Assembly (NCBI GenBank): GCA_963575745.1
Contig: CAUYUJ010014604.1
Coordinates: 927,284 to 991,283, forward strand
Length of the DNA: 64,000 bases
Direction of reading: 5' to 3'
DNA from: Prorocentrum cordatum
Lineage: Eukaryota; Sar; Dinophyceae; Prorocentrales; Prorocentraceae
Numbering within the stretch: position 1 is the first letter of the stretch; every line of letters begins with the position of its first letter. Made by a program: the position numbers and the translations under genes. Shown one piece after another: positions 23,053 through 34,029 of this stretch. The notes beneath the pieces are model-generated. The model saw only the letters and a program-made list of their open reading frames with translations. It searched no databases and was not told the origin of the DNA.

Positions 23053-24572
23053 ATTCTAGACGCTTCGCGTATCCCCACCAGCCCGTCCAGAAATGAGTCC
23101 CAGGGGAGTGGAGGTTATGAGGGAAGCGGGGGAGCATGCAGAAGAACAGAGGGCGGGGTGAGCCGCCATATACCCCAAGAGGGGGAGGATGTAGGAGGAG
23201 CCGTCGTCGTCGGAGTAGGAGGAGGAAGAGGAGGAGCAGGAGGAGGAGCAGGAGGAGGAGAGGAGGAGGAGGAGGAGGAAGATAAGGAGGAGGAGATGGA
23301 GGACTGCGAGGACGAGGAGGACGAGAAGGAGGAAAAGGAAAAGGAGGAGGAGGAGGAGGAGGAGGAGGAGGAGGGGGAGGGGGAGGAGGGAGGAGGAAGA
23401 AAAAGAGGAGGAGGAGGAGGACAATGGCGAGCTTGGGGGCCTCTTGGGCCGTCTTTGGAGCCTCTTGGCGGTCCCGGGGGCCTCTTGCGTATCTCGGGGA
23501 GCCTCTTGTGGCCTCTTGGGGGTCTCTTGGGGGCCTCTTGGAGGCCTCTTGGGGGCCTCTTGGGGCCTCTTGGGGCTCTCTTGGGGCGCTCTTGGGGCGC
23601 TCTTGGGAGCTTTCGAGGCGCTCTTGGGGCCATCTTGGAGGAGATCTATCAAAGAAGGGGGGGTCCTCAATTAGCGCTGCCCCTCTAGAGTGCCTCGAAT
23701 CGCTTCTTGGGCCCTTCTTGAGGCCAAAATCTTTCCAAAACCTAGGTAAAATCAATGTTTTGTGTTTTCTCGCCTTTTCGCTCTTGGAGCCGTCTTGGGC
23801 CGTCTTGGGAGCCTCTTGGGCCTCTTGGAGGTCTCTTGGGAGCCTTTTGGAGGCCTCTTGGGCGCCTCTTGGGGCCTCTTGGGGCGCTCTTGGGGCGCTC
23901 TTGGGGCGCTCTTGGGAGCCTTCGGGGCGCTCTTGGGGCCATCTTGGAGGAGATCGATCAAAGAAGAGGGGGTCCCCAATTAGCGTTGCCCCTCTAGAGT
24001 GCCTCGAGTCGCCTCTTGGGCCCCCCCAAGAGGCCAAAATCCTTCCAAAACCTAAGGAAAATCATTGTTTTTTGCTTTCTCGCCTTTTCGCTCTTGGAGC
24101 CGTCTTGGGCCATCTTGAACTCTCTTGGGGCCTCTTGGGGGTCTCTTGGCAGCCTCTTAGAGGCTTCTTGGGGGCCTCTTGGGGTCTCTTGGGGCCCTCT
24201 TGGGGCGCTCTTGGGGCGCTCTTGGGAGCCTTCGGGGCGCTCTTGGGGCCATCTTGGAGGAGATCTATCAAAGAAGGGGGGAGCTCCAATTAGGGTTGCC
24301 CCTCTAGAGTGCCTCGAAGCGCCTCTTGGGCCCCCCCAAGAGGCCAAAATCCTTCCAAAACCTAAGGAAAATCAATGTTTTGTGCTTTCTCGCTTTTTCG
24401 CTCTTGGAGCCGTCTTGAGCCATCTTGGGCGTCCCTGACACCTCGCGGGACGCCTCGTCCAGGTCAGTGGGGAGGGGTAAGGGGAGGGGTAAACCCCTCC
24501 CCGAAGGGAAAGAAGGGGGGTTGGCAGAGGAAACGCTCTAGACCACCTACGCCCTAAAGGGCTGGTGGGATT
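23053..24572. mobile_element. 1.5-kb mobile-looking repeat, copy A
   Basis: Full-length copy beginning ATTCTAGACGCTTCGCG. In order: ATCCCCACCAGCCC, a GGA tract, two to three tandem units of about 310 bp made of CCTCTTGGGG sub-repeats, the hairpin GGGGAGGGGT/ACCCCTCCCC (24481-24502), and a terminal GGGCTGGTGGGAT complementary to the start with one base difference. Homologous to 25808-27247 and 59171-60682. It encodes no recognisable transposase; its long minus-strand ORFs are repeat translations, so any movement would depend on proteins supplied elsewhere. Confidence 0.7.
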
Positions 24573-24754
24573 AAGTAAGCGTTTCGCACGAGACATCCCC
24601 TACAAATGCTTTCCAGGAGGTCTTCTAAAACGTACCAGAGCCTCTTCCTCCTGTGAGTGAATGCGTGCCATCGAGCGCGCCTGCGAACACATGAAAATTA
24701 TATGGCGATGTCGGTGCCCGGGGAGAAGTTATATGGCGATTTCTGATGCGGATG

Positions 24755-25400
24755 AGGAGGGGGAGGAGGATGAGGAGCAAGATGAGGAGGAGGATGAAGG
24801 AGGAGGAGGAGGAAGGAGGAGGAGGGAGGGAGGAGGAGGAGGAAGAGGAGGAGGAGGAGGAGGAGGAGGAGGATGACGAGGACGAGGAAGGAGGAGGAGG
24901 AGGAGGTTTGTGGGAATATTTTGGAGTCTCTTGGAGCATATTGGAGCTTTTTTTAAAACCCTTTTGGGGCCTCTTGGGGCTTTTTGGGCGCCTCTTGGAG
25001 TTTCCCGGAGGGGATGGAAGAGACATCGGCAGCTGAGGAGGGGGATATCAGGAGGAGGAGGAGGAGGATGACGAGGAATTGGAGGAAGGAAAAGAGGGAG
25101 GAGGAATGGAGGAGAAATCTGCAGCTGAGGAGGAAGAGGAGGAGGAGGAGGGACGAGGAGGAGGAGGATGAGGAAGAAAAGGAGGAGGATGAGGAAGAGG
25201 TCGGAGGAGGAAGAGGAGGAGGATGAGGAGGAGGAGGAGGAGGAGGAGGAGGAGGAGGAGGAAGAGGAGGGAGGCAGGAGGAGTAGGAGGATGGGAAGGA
25301 GGAGGAGGAGGAGAAGGAGGATGAGGAAGAACAAAGGAGGAGGAGGAGGAGGAGGAGGACGAGGAGGAAGAGGAGGAGGAGGAGGAGGACAATGGCGAGC
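24755..25400. repeat. GGA-rich tracts
   Basis: Two long GGA/GAA/GAT purine tracts (24755-24906 and about 25040-25395) separated by a short CCTCTTGGGG-type stretch. Confidence 0.9.
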
Positions 25401-25807
25401 TGGGGGGCCTCTTCGGAAAGAGAGTTTTGAGGTTCCTTGGGAGCTTGGGGCGCTCTTGGGGCGCTCTTGGGAGCTTTCCAAGCGCTCTTGGAGCCATCTT
25501 GGAGGGGATGAATCAAAGAAGGGGAGTCGCTCATTAGCGCTGCCCCTGTAGAGTGCCTCGAATCGCCTCGTGGACTCCACCTGAGGCAATATTGGAGCGC
25601 TCCTGGGCGCTCTTGGGGCCGTCTTGGAGCTCTCTTGGCTTCTCTTGGTGCCTTCTTGGGCCATCTTGGAGCCATCTTCAGGCCTAAGCAAAACACGTTG
25701 ATTTTTCTAAAGTTTTGGATGGATTTTGGCATCTTGGGAGTCTCTTGGGATCATCCTGGAAGCCTCTGGGGCGCTTCTTGGAGCCTCTTGGGGCCCCTTT
25801 TTGGGCG
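25401..25807. repeat. CCTCTTGGGG-type array
   Basis: Same sub-repeat family as the 1.5-kb repeat interior, including the motif CCCCTGTAGAGTGCCTCGAATCG, but not a full copy. Confidence 0.75.
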
Positions 25808-27247
25808 AGCGGGGGAGCATGCAGAAGAACAAAGGGCGGGGTGAGCCGCCATATACCCCAAGAGGGGGAGGATGTAGGAGGAGCCGTCGTCGTCGGAGTA
25901 GGAGGAGGAAGAGGAGGAGCAGGAGGAGGAGCAGGAGGAGGAGGAGGAGGAAGATAAGGAGGAGGAGATGGAGGACTGCGAGGACGAGGAGGACGAGAAG
26001 GAGGAAAAGGAGAAGGAGGAAAAGGAAGGAGGAGGAGGAGGAGGAGGAGGAGGGGGAGGGGGAGGAGGGAGGAGGAAGAAAAAAGGAGGAGGAGGAGGAC
26101 AATGGCGAGCTTGGGGGCCTCTTGGGCCGTCTTTGGGGCCTCTTGGCGGTCCCGGGGGCCTCTTGCGTATCTCGGGGAGCCTCTTGTGGCCTCTTGGGGG
26201 TCTCTTGGGGGCCTCTTGGAGGCCTCTTGGGGGCCTCTTGGGGCCTCTTGGGGCTCTCTTGGGGCGCTCTTGGGGCGCTCTTGGGAGCCTTCGAGGCGCT
26301 CTTGGGGCCATCTTGGAGGAGATCTATCAAAGAAGGGGGGGTCCTCAATTAGCGCTGCCCCTCTAGAGTGCCTCGAATCGCTTCTTGGGCCCTTCTTGAG
26401 GCCAAAATCCTTCCAAAACCTAGGTAAAATCAATGTTTTGTGCTTTCTCGCCTTTTCGCTCTTGGAGCCGTCTTGGGCCGTCTTGGGAGCCTCTTGGGCC
26501 TCTTGGAGGTCTCTTGGGAGCCTTTTGGAGGCCTCTTGGGCGCCTCTTGGGGCCTCTTTGGGCGCTCTTGGGGCGCTCTTGGGGCGCTCTTGGGAGCCTT
26601 CGGGGCGCTCTTGGGGCCATCTTGGAGGAGATCGATCAAAGAAGAGGGGGTCCCCAATTAGCGTTGCCCCTCTAGAGTGCCTCGAGTCGCCTCTTGGGCC
26701 CCCCAAGAGGCCAAAATCCTTCCAAAACCTAGGTAAAATCATTGTTTGTTGCTTTCTCGCCTTTTCGCTCTTGGAGCCGTCTTGGGCCATCTTGAACTCT
26801 CTTGGGGCCTCTTGGGGGTCTCTTGGCAGCCTCTTAGAGGCTTCTTGGGGGCCTCTTGGGGTCTCTCGGGGCCCTCTTGGGGCGCTCTTGGGGCGCTCTT
26901 GGGAGCCTTCGGGGCGCTCTTGGGGCCATCTTGGAGGAGATCTATCAAAGAAGGGGGGAGCTCCAATTAGGGTTGCCCCTCTAGAGTGCCTCGAAGCGCC
27001 TCTTGGGCCCCCCCAAGAGGCCAAAATCCTTCCAAAACCTAGGTAGAATCAATGTTTTGTGCTTTCTCGCTTTTTCGCTCTTGGAGCCGTCTTGAGCCAT
27101 CTTGGGCGTCCCAACGACCCGCGGAACGCCCCGTCCAGGTCAGTGGGGAGGGGTAAGGGGAGGGGTAAACCCCTCCCCGAAGGGGAAGAAGGGGGTTGGC
27201 AGAGGAAACTCCCTAAACCACCTACGCCCTAAAGGGCTGGTGGGATT
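25808..27247. mobile_element. 1.5-kb repeat, copy B (left end missing)
   Basis: Homologous to copy A from A-position 23125 onward, so it lacks the first 72 bp including the left terminal motif. It keeps the internal 310-bp tandem units, the GGGGAGGGGT hairpin and the terminal GGGCTGGTGGGATT. It is more similar to copy C at the right end (AAACTCCCTAAACC) than to copy A. Confidence 0.75.
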
Positions 27248-28104
27248 TTCGGGCGACGGGGGGGGGTGCGCCGAACGCCGGCGTCTTGTCAGCAATCGAC
27301 GCGATGATCTAGGCGGAATTCGGAGCGTCAGCGGGATCTCCACATCGGGTTCCCGCGTATAGACACCGCAGCGCTTAAACGCCTGATGTCGCGGGGGGGC
27401 GCACGGGGGTGCTGAAGTCAAATCGGTCGGGATTGGGGTGCATGCGTCGCCGCGAGGGGGAGGGGGAATGTCACGATGGCCCAGGTGCCCCGCGACGCTA
27501 TTCGCGGCGCAGCGGGGTGGTGTATATTGCCGTCGTTTGATTTGAGATGCGGACAGCGCGCGCCTGTCAGCGTCTTTGCATTTGTTTGTTTGCTTGTTCA
27601 TTGATGAGCTGACAGTTGCGCATGCGTCGCGCACCCCTCCGCGTCGTCTGAAAATTGCGGAGTAGGGCGGGCGGAAGGGAGAGGCGTGGCAAGGGAGACG
27701 CGCGGGGGCGGGGGGCGAGGGCCGAGGGGGAGGAGGAGGGGGCAGGTGAACGAAGATGCGGGGCCAGGAGAAGCGCACGCAGGGAACAATGGGGGAGGAA
27801 CGAGGGGGGAAGTGATCGGAATAAAGGAATTTGCATGATCAGGGGGAGAGGGAGAGACAGACTGCGGCACTTGAGGGGCAGGGAGGAAGGCTGTGGGGTA
27901 GGAAGGGGGAGGCTCATTTTCCAGACTCTTGGGGTCCACTCGCAGGAGACCAGAAGCTCTCGATTCGCCGACGGCCTCGTTGGATCCACTGGGTCCTGTG
28001 GATTCCCTAGAGGTGTGTCGAGTGGGAGGTCTCTTTGGGTTGTGATCTTGGGCCCATGCTGATGCACCAACCTCAACTTCTTGTATGATGTTCCCTTCGC
28101 GATT
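27248..28104. other. GC-rich spacer
   Basis: No firm gene. G-runs and purine-rich sequence (27650-27900). The minus-strand ORFs are Pro/Ser/Arg-rich. Confidence 0.5.
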
Positions 28105-28126
28105 TCCGTAGCCATTTAAGCTCGAG
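28105..28126 (+). other. Relic dinoflagellate spliced leader
   Basis: TCCGTAGCCATTT then AAGCTCGAG matches the 22-nt dinoflagellate SL at 19 of 22 positions (differences at SL positions 14, 15 and 20). It ends 30 nt before the first ATG (28157) of the downstream coding region, the normal place of an SL on an mRNA. This indicates that the locus derives from a reverse-transcribed mRNA. Confidence 0.8.
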
Positions 28127-28156
28127 TTGCTTAGGGACTCAATAGTTGCATTGCGC

Positions 28157-31100
28157 ATGAACGAAGCGCCGCACGATGTTTTTTTTTTTTTTCCGCTTCG
28201 GCCGGCCCAGCTTATGCTTGAGCAGCGACGAGTTGGGCACATTGGATCGGCATGTGGAGGTATTCGGGAGGTTTGTGGATATTCGGGCTGAGCAGTTCGT
28301 GGCGCACCACGCGGACGAGCCACTGCTAGAACAGTTTTTTTCGGACGGCACCCCTTTTACCACCCGAGAGCGCGAAACCATCAATTGGGATACGTACAAA
28401 GTTACACGAGCTGGCAGAGAGTGCAAAGACTATTTGATGCAACGGGTGTTTCTGTCAACTGCGTCGGGCAAGTCGACGGTAATATTGAAAAAGCCTCGGT
28501 TCATGCATACAAAACACCATCTCGTGTCGTACCAAGGCATGACATAATTATGGCAAGGGTGCCGCATGGCTGGCGCAAAAGACATTGTGATATCATCGTT
28601 TGGTTTTGACCGCGCGGTGAAATCTGCAATGGAAAAAAGGTTGATACAGAGGCAAGCAGCCTTCGAACATGATTTGCTTGATGAGTTCCCAGAGGAAGCG
28701 TCTACCCTGATTCTCAAGTCGTGGGTCGTGGTGATTGGGTGCGCGTGTCATGACCTTCATAATGCGTTGAAGTGGGCCGTCTTGTTGCAGCTTGCATCGA
28801 AAGACATCATGCGAGATTGTTGGATAGTGCTCCAGAGTCTTCGACATAGCTCTCGGCAGATGCACCGTACTTTGCGGGAGTGGCTCGGGGGTGTGGTCGG
28901 CTACAAGAATGGCGACCCGGCGCTGTTAGAGGCAATGTATGTGCTCTTCGGCGTCGAGGAAGGTTGGATGCCGCTTTTTCTGAAATTGCAAATTCGTTTC
29001 GATGCTGGGCAGGTCCTCGTAGCCTCATCTTTTGCTGGGGCTCCCGCTGGTTTGACTCCTGTCATATGTGCTCTCATGTACTTGTGGACCTTCCCCACGC
29101 TGGGCCGAATCCCGATGGTGCGGTCTTGGCCTGTCTGGGCGCACTTTGATGGCAGCTCTTTTCGCTGGTCTTATGAGTTGGTGGGAATTTGTCATGATGA
29201 AGCCGCATGAGATTACATACTACATAAGAGGGTTGGGGCGACTTAGAAAACCAATCAAAAAATTGCTAGCAGTAGTCACTTGTACGTCTCGTGTTTCTGA
29301 AGAGCCACTGCGTTTGGTCCAGGAAGATGACAGATTAGGGAAACGTGCCGTCGAAATCCGTCAAGAGATGTACAAACGTGCGGACTCAGCCCTGAACGTG
29401 CGGCCTGACGTGATTGCCGAGATGGCAAAGCTTGGTGGCGTTTCCGAAATGGAGTTGTTGAGTGAAATTTGTAAGTCCGTTTGCACGCAGGTTGCGTATT
29501 CCGAAATGAGACTTCGGGAATACGACGTCGGTCGCTGGCCTCTCACCCGAGGGGGCATTGCGCAACATCTCCGGGATCTCCGAGAGAAACCGAAACCAGA
29601 TGACGAGGTGTCTGCTCGCATCCACGGTTTTTTGCATTCTGGTTTCGAGCCCGAAGAATTGGTAAGATCCGCATCCCTTTTGGGCGACATCAGTTGTTCG
29701 ACGAAGTACGTGGAAGACCCGCATTCGGTTGGGGACCACATCATGCGTCTCCACCCTTCCTACGGCAGGTCGACATTGGCGGGCCGCGTGCTCGTGAAAA
29801 ACGGCGCTGCCTTTTTTTTCCATGAGCAAAGATGAGGAAAGAAGAACGTCTCACCCTTGCGATCGCGAAGGCTCGCGCGCGCAACCCTGCCAAGACAGCT
29901 GGCAGGCGCATGCGCATGAGGCCCTTGGCAGATTTGTGGCGGCAACAGCAGGAGGGCGGCGTCAAACCCATGATGAAAGTTTTTTTTCTTCTTCCAAGAG
30001 GGTCGCGAAGCGCCGTGGCGAACTTTGGGCCGAAATGGGCGATGACCGGAAGGCGCGGTGCGAAAGGGAGGCCGCGTCTTACCGCCAGGTAAAGCGAGAA
30101 GAGAACAAGCGCCTCGTTCAGAAGTTATCTTCCGAGTAGAAGGCAGTCCGCAGGCGTTTGGGGAAATGTTTCAATCGAGGCCCGCGCACTCGCTTGGGGC
30201 GCTGTCGTTTTTTATGCGCTGAGATAGCGGACTACGACGCGCTCTGGAAATCGCCAGAGTTCCAGGACGCCGATATCGCGGCGGAGAGAAGGCAGAGAAG
30301 TTCACAGCCACTCCATGGGCCCATCGCCCCAGAGGTCGCCACGCTCGATCTTATGGCTGTCCCGAGGGCCAAGGCGCCCCTTCCAGCGCCAGCGTGGATG
30401 GCGCGGTGCGTTCATAATAGGAACTTCTTCTCAGAAACCATTGTCCGTTTCGAGAGAGCAGGTGCGGGCGAGATGTGCAAATTTGCCCTGGGACTGCAAC
30501 GGCCCACGTTGAGCGGCTGGCACAGAGTCGAGGAAGTCGACGACGTTGTCGAACCGACGCTTGTGGCTGATGGTTGGGCCGCCCAGGCGGTGCACATGCG
30601 CGACCGTTGCTTTCGACTGGACATATCCCGGACGTATTTCAGCGACGACGGGGTTCTCGCTGGGGCAGTTGACGTTGCTTTCGTTACGGATGTCAGGATG
30701 ATGCCGAATGGACTCCTGGGCACAGACAGCGATTGGCAGTCGCTGGCAGACTTGCAGGCAGTGCTTCCTGATGGCGACGGCAATGTGGAACCGACGTCTG
30801 CGTGCGACGAGACCCCCTTCCCTGTCGTAGAGGGCGAGCCGTGGATGTCTGACCCATACATGTGGGAATATCTTCGGGCTGACGGTGACACGACGCGCGG
30901 GCGCGTATACGCCGGTGTAGAGGGCCGCAACGAACGAGGACATTCGGGGGAGTCTTCGGCGGCGTCCTCGTCTAGCTTTGGTGATTCCGACGTTGACGAC
31001 GTCGCTGGCATGGGGGAACTTCACGACAAGCGAGCTTCTTTGGAAGGGGGCCACGGCTTGTCCTCAGGCGGGTTCACTTGGGAGTTGCGAGGGGGCAAGT

Positions 31101-31450
31101 GGACATTAGAACGCATTGGGTCGGCGTATGATTGCTACAGAGCAAAGGCTCGCGCAGTAGAAGCACGGTGCTCTTTGTACGGGTTTAAGAAGAGTGTTTC
31201 GTATAAACTCACACAGTACAGTGAGGACACTTGCCTCGTTCTCGTCAAAGCCTGGGCCGCCAGGATGGAGCATTGGCATTCTGTCTGGGAATCAACGGGG
31301 CGAGACGGCAACTACAGGTTTCAGCGTTCGAACGAGAATGGCTGGGCCGAGCATGCTAGCGTGGCCGCAGCGTACGCGGCTGGCAACGCCAAAGTACGCG
31401 AGCGCGCACAGCAGATCCGTTCCTTGGTGCCGCGACCAGTGGACCCATGA
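28157..31450 (+). pseudogene. Retroposed, frameshifted gene of unknown function
   Basis: Begins at ATG 28157 (MNEAPHDV), 30 nt after the relic SL. A run of 14 T (28179-28192) breaks the frame. Reading continues to 29210 through a TAA at 28545, shifts to the next frame (about 29215-29835), shifts again near a run of eight T (29812-29819), and runs to 31450 through a TAG at 30137. Seen: a CxxH-like motif, GCACHDLHNALKWAV, around 28740-28785; and GELWAEMGDDRKARCEREAA near 30030-30085, which resembles the second half of an HMG box. CxxH followed by hydrophobic residues occurs in RNase-H-fold transposases, but no catalytic Asp/Glu set is identified, so function stays open. No introns are needed, as expected for a retrocopy. 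Confidence 0.6.
30158..31450 (+). CDS. Longest intact frame of the retrogene (430 aa)
   Basis: Uninterrupted 430-codon frame, in the same frame as 29822-30139 and separated from it only by a TAG, so the ATG at 30158 is probably not the true start. It is acidic in the middle, with a Ser-rich linker (about residues 255-275), then a well-ordered C-terminal part with the pattern FTWELRGGKWT, a Tyr/Cys-rich helix-like stretch and AWAARMEHWHSVW. Composition is fully protein-like with no simple repeats. I do not recognise a named domain. If the upstream stops are assembly errors this is the C-terminal half of a protein of about 1,090 aa. Confidence 0.55.
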   Translation: MGKCFNRGPRTRLGRCRFLCAEIADYDALWKSPEFQDADIAAERRQRSSQPLHGPIAPEVATLDLMAVPRAKAPLPAPAWMARCVHNRNFFSETIVRFERAGAGEMCKFALGLQRPTLSGWHRVEEVDDVVEPTLVADGWAAQAVHMRDRCFRLDISRTYFSDDGVLAGAVDVAFVTDVRMMPNGLLGTDSDWQSLADLQAVLPDGDGNVEPTSACDETPFPVVEGEPWMSDPYMWEYLRADGDTTRGRVYAGVEGRNERGHSGESSAASSSSFGDSDVDDVAGMGELHDKRASLEGGHGLSSGGFTWELRGGKWTLERIGSAYDCYRAKARAVEARCSLYGFKKSVSYKLTQYSEDTCLVLVKAWAARMEHWHSVWESTGRDGNYRFQRSNENGWAEHASVAAAYAAGNAKVRERAQQIRSLVPRPVDP

Positions 31451-32360
31451 GGTTCGACGGAAACATCATCATCTATATTATTCTCGAATACGGCTGGTCT
31501 CGCTCACGCGAATCACTATTCGAAATGGCGCGCGGAATGGTTGGTTTGGGGCGAGCGCGGGGTCCCAAGAAGAGGCCCGCGAAGGCAGCATGACGGACCC
31601 CGAAGCCCTGGCGCGACCCCCAAGGGAACCCGAGACGACCTAGGGACGAAACAGAATTCTGCGTTTCAGCCAGCCATTTCATATGCTCCACTTGGAGTTT
31701 CCCGAGGTTCCATGGTGAACTCAGCTGGTTTCCCAAGTGCCCGATGACTTGTCAGGACTGGTGCATCTGAGATGTCCGCGTCAGATGCTCCACTTCGAGA
31801 GCCCATGAGGCTTCCGAGGCAGTTTCCCTGAGAGCCCCATGTGATTCTAAGCGCGCCAGAAGATGGCTGATTGAGGATACGCGTTTGTCTCCATATTGGG
31901 ATGCGATTCGATGCATTCGTGCATGTTGTTCGCTCATTCCTATCCCCGTCTACTGGGCTCTCAAATTAAACCCGCCCGCGCGGCCTCGCGGCCCCGCTCC
32001 AATCCGTCGACCAATTCTCGCGCCAAAAATTTCACAATGGGAAATAACACTAAAACAAATCGGCGAGGATTTTGGTTTCAGTTTTGGCGCCCAGATTGGC
32101 CAGGAAAGTTTTGCCTTTCGAGGCGTCCGATTTGCCAGTTACCCCAGGATGGGGAATTGATGTATCCAATCTTGGGGTCGGCGCAAAATTGGATGCAGCT
32201 TCGGCGGCCCATCTGCGGGCCCGTTCGGGCGGTGGTAGAATGACAGGCGAAAGGGGGGCCGCGCTTGTCTGCATGATTTTCTGGGCGCGGAGACATCGCA
32301 GGGGTGCGAAACTCTGATTGGCCACGGGGCGAGTAGCAGAGCATGGCATAGATCGGATCG
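31451..32360. other. No supportable gene
   Basis: Mixed-composition spacer. The open frames of 60-118 aa lack coding character and overlap on opposite strands. Confidence 0.5.
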
Positions 32361-32615
32361 GAAGTTTGAATCCTCCGGCCGGTCGGCCGGGCCGTCTTGC
32401 GGTCAAAGTTCGAATCCTCCACCTGGTCGGCTGGGCCGCCTGAAACCAGACTTCGAACTTTCCGGCCGGTCGGCTGGCTCGCCCTGGGGCCTAAATTCGA
32501 ATCCTCCGGCTGGTCGGCTGGACCGTCTCGGGGTCGAAATTCGAATCCTCCGGCCGGTCGGCTAGGCCGCCTGGAAGCCAGATTTCGAACTTTCCAGCCG
32601 GTCGGCTGGCCCCCC
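32361..32615. repeat. 44-bp tandem repeat, six copies
   Basis: Units start at 32361, 32405, 32449, 32493, 32537 and 32581, an exact 44-bp period. Each holds TTCGAATCCTCCGGCCGGTC or the variant TTCGAACTTTCCGGCCGGTC, then GGCTGGGCCG. TTCGAATCC resembles the T-loop/B-box of tRNA genes, but no tRNA body is present. Confidence 0.95.
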
Positions 32616-32699
32616 TGGCGACCGATGAGACGAGCGCAGCTTGTGACTGGCGATCGTCGTCGACGTCCTTACCATCGTCGCCGTCGTCGCCGTCGCCGT

Positions 32700-33125
32700 C
32701 GTTAGACATAGCCGCGGGCTTGGGCCTTGGCGAGCGCTTCTTGGGCTGTCCTGGGGCCTTCTCGAGCAGCTCTGGAGTTCCTTCGGAGCTTCTCGGGGCC
32801 CTCCCAAAGGGCGCCAACGGATGCTGCAACGCACCCCCTTGTTTGTAGCATCCGCTGGGGGTGGTGTCTCGGAGGTCTCAGGGGGGCCTCTTGGGGCCTT
32901 CTTAGGTTGTCTGGGAACCTTCCTGGGCAGCTTTCGAGCTCTCTTGGGCCGTCTCGGGGCCCTCCCCAGAGGGCCCCAACGGATGCTGCAACGCACTGCT
33001 TTGTTTTAGCATCATTTTTTTTTGTTGTTTCTTTTTCCCCCCCTTCTTCTTCTTCTTCGGCGTCCTTAGGCCCTGGAGCCCTCTTTGAGCCTTCTTGGGC
33101 TGTCCTGGAGATCTCGTTGGTCATG
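32700..33125. repeat. Duplicated CCTCTTGGGG-type segment
   Basis: Two direct copies of a segment with GGCCCTCCC, CAACGGATGCTGCAACGCA and TTGTTT..TAGCATC, one ending about 32855 and the other about 33016. Confidence 0.7.
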
Positions 33126-33281
33126 CGTGGCTAGGCCATTCCAGGTTGCCCGCGCGACGGTCACGGGCGGAATGGGTGGGAAGCGATGGCTGCGAATAGG
33201 TCGATGCACGCCCGAGCGGGAGATAGCTCGGGGTTGAACCCTGGAAACGCCAGAATGAGGAGGGGGAAAAGGGGCGAATTT

Positions 33282-33318
33282 CGAAAACACCGGTCAACCA
33301 GATCACCCGGTGTTTTCG
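33282..33318. repeat. Hairpin, 12-bp perfect arms
   Basis: CGAAAACACCGG at 33282-33293 is mirrored by CCGGTGTTTTCG at 33307-33318. Confidence 0.85.
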
Positions 33319-33950
33319 CGACCCACATTTGGATTGAAAAAAATCAGCATCCGAGCGCCTCCGCATCAAAAAAGTCTCTGGCGTCGAGGCGCGGACGAGC
33401 ACTTTCGCCCAGATCGTATGATTTCATGCACCAAACGCACCCCACCGGGGCCGCCGCAAGGGCCCCCGGGGCCACCGTCCAAACCCCCAGGGACGCGGCA
33501 CGGGCCTACCGACCGACGACAACCTCAACGGAAATCGATGCCAGCGCGGGATGGGCCAGAGGGCATCTTTTATCAGCGGCGCAATTTTTCAAACTCACCC
33601 CTCGATTACAGCGAAACTATGGAATGGGGCATCGGCGCGGCTGTTGCGAGACAAGTCATCATTTCACCGTGCTCACGCTTCTTCTTTCTATCTTGGGTAG
33701 CGTCGCGTAGGGCTCCGGCGTGTCGCTCACATCAGCCTTTCTCTTCTGGGTGGTCGTCCTCGCATGTCCCAGCTTCGACTTCGAGAGGCCGCGAACGTCG
33801 CGGCATGCGCTCGGGAGGAGGAGTTGGAGGGGGGTGCAAGCAAGGAATGGCAGCAGGAATAGGAGGCAGCGGGCGAGCAATAATATCACGCGGCTTGAGA
33901 AATCAGGAGGGCACCAAGGGGAGGAGAGAGAACACTTAGCAGCAACATCG

Positions 33951-33972
33951 TCCGTAGCCATTTGGACTCAAG
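33951..33972 (+). other. Relic dinoflagellate spliced leader (best match)
   Basis: TCCGTAGCCATTT then GGACTCAAG matches the SL at 20 of 22 positions (differences at positions 14 and 16). It ends 57 nt before ATG 34030. Chance occurrence of such a match next to a start codon is negligible. Confidence 0.9.
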
Positions 33973-34029
33973 CTTGGAGGGGCAAGCTGCTCGCACCTGT
34001 CACTTGTAGGTCTCATTCTGGCAACCACG

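Noticed and set aside
22958-27046. Minus-strand ORFs of 359 and 446 aa (APRGPQE-type) and plus-strand Gly/Leu/Trp ORFs
   Set aside because: Every frame of the CCTCTTGGGG sub-repeat is open, on both strands; the peptides are periodic and recur identically in the copy at 59.2-60.5 kb.
32361-32615. tRNA genes suggested by TTCGAATCC
   Set aside because: The 44-bp unit is too short and has no acceptor stem, D-arm or A-box.
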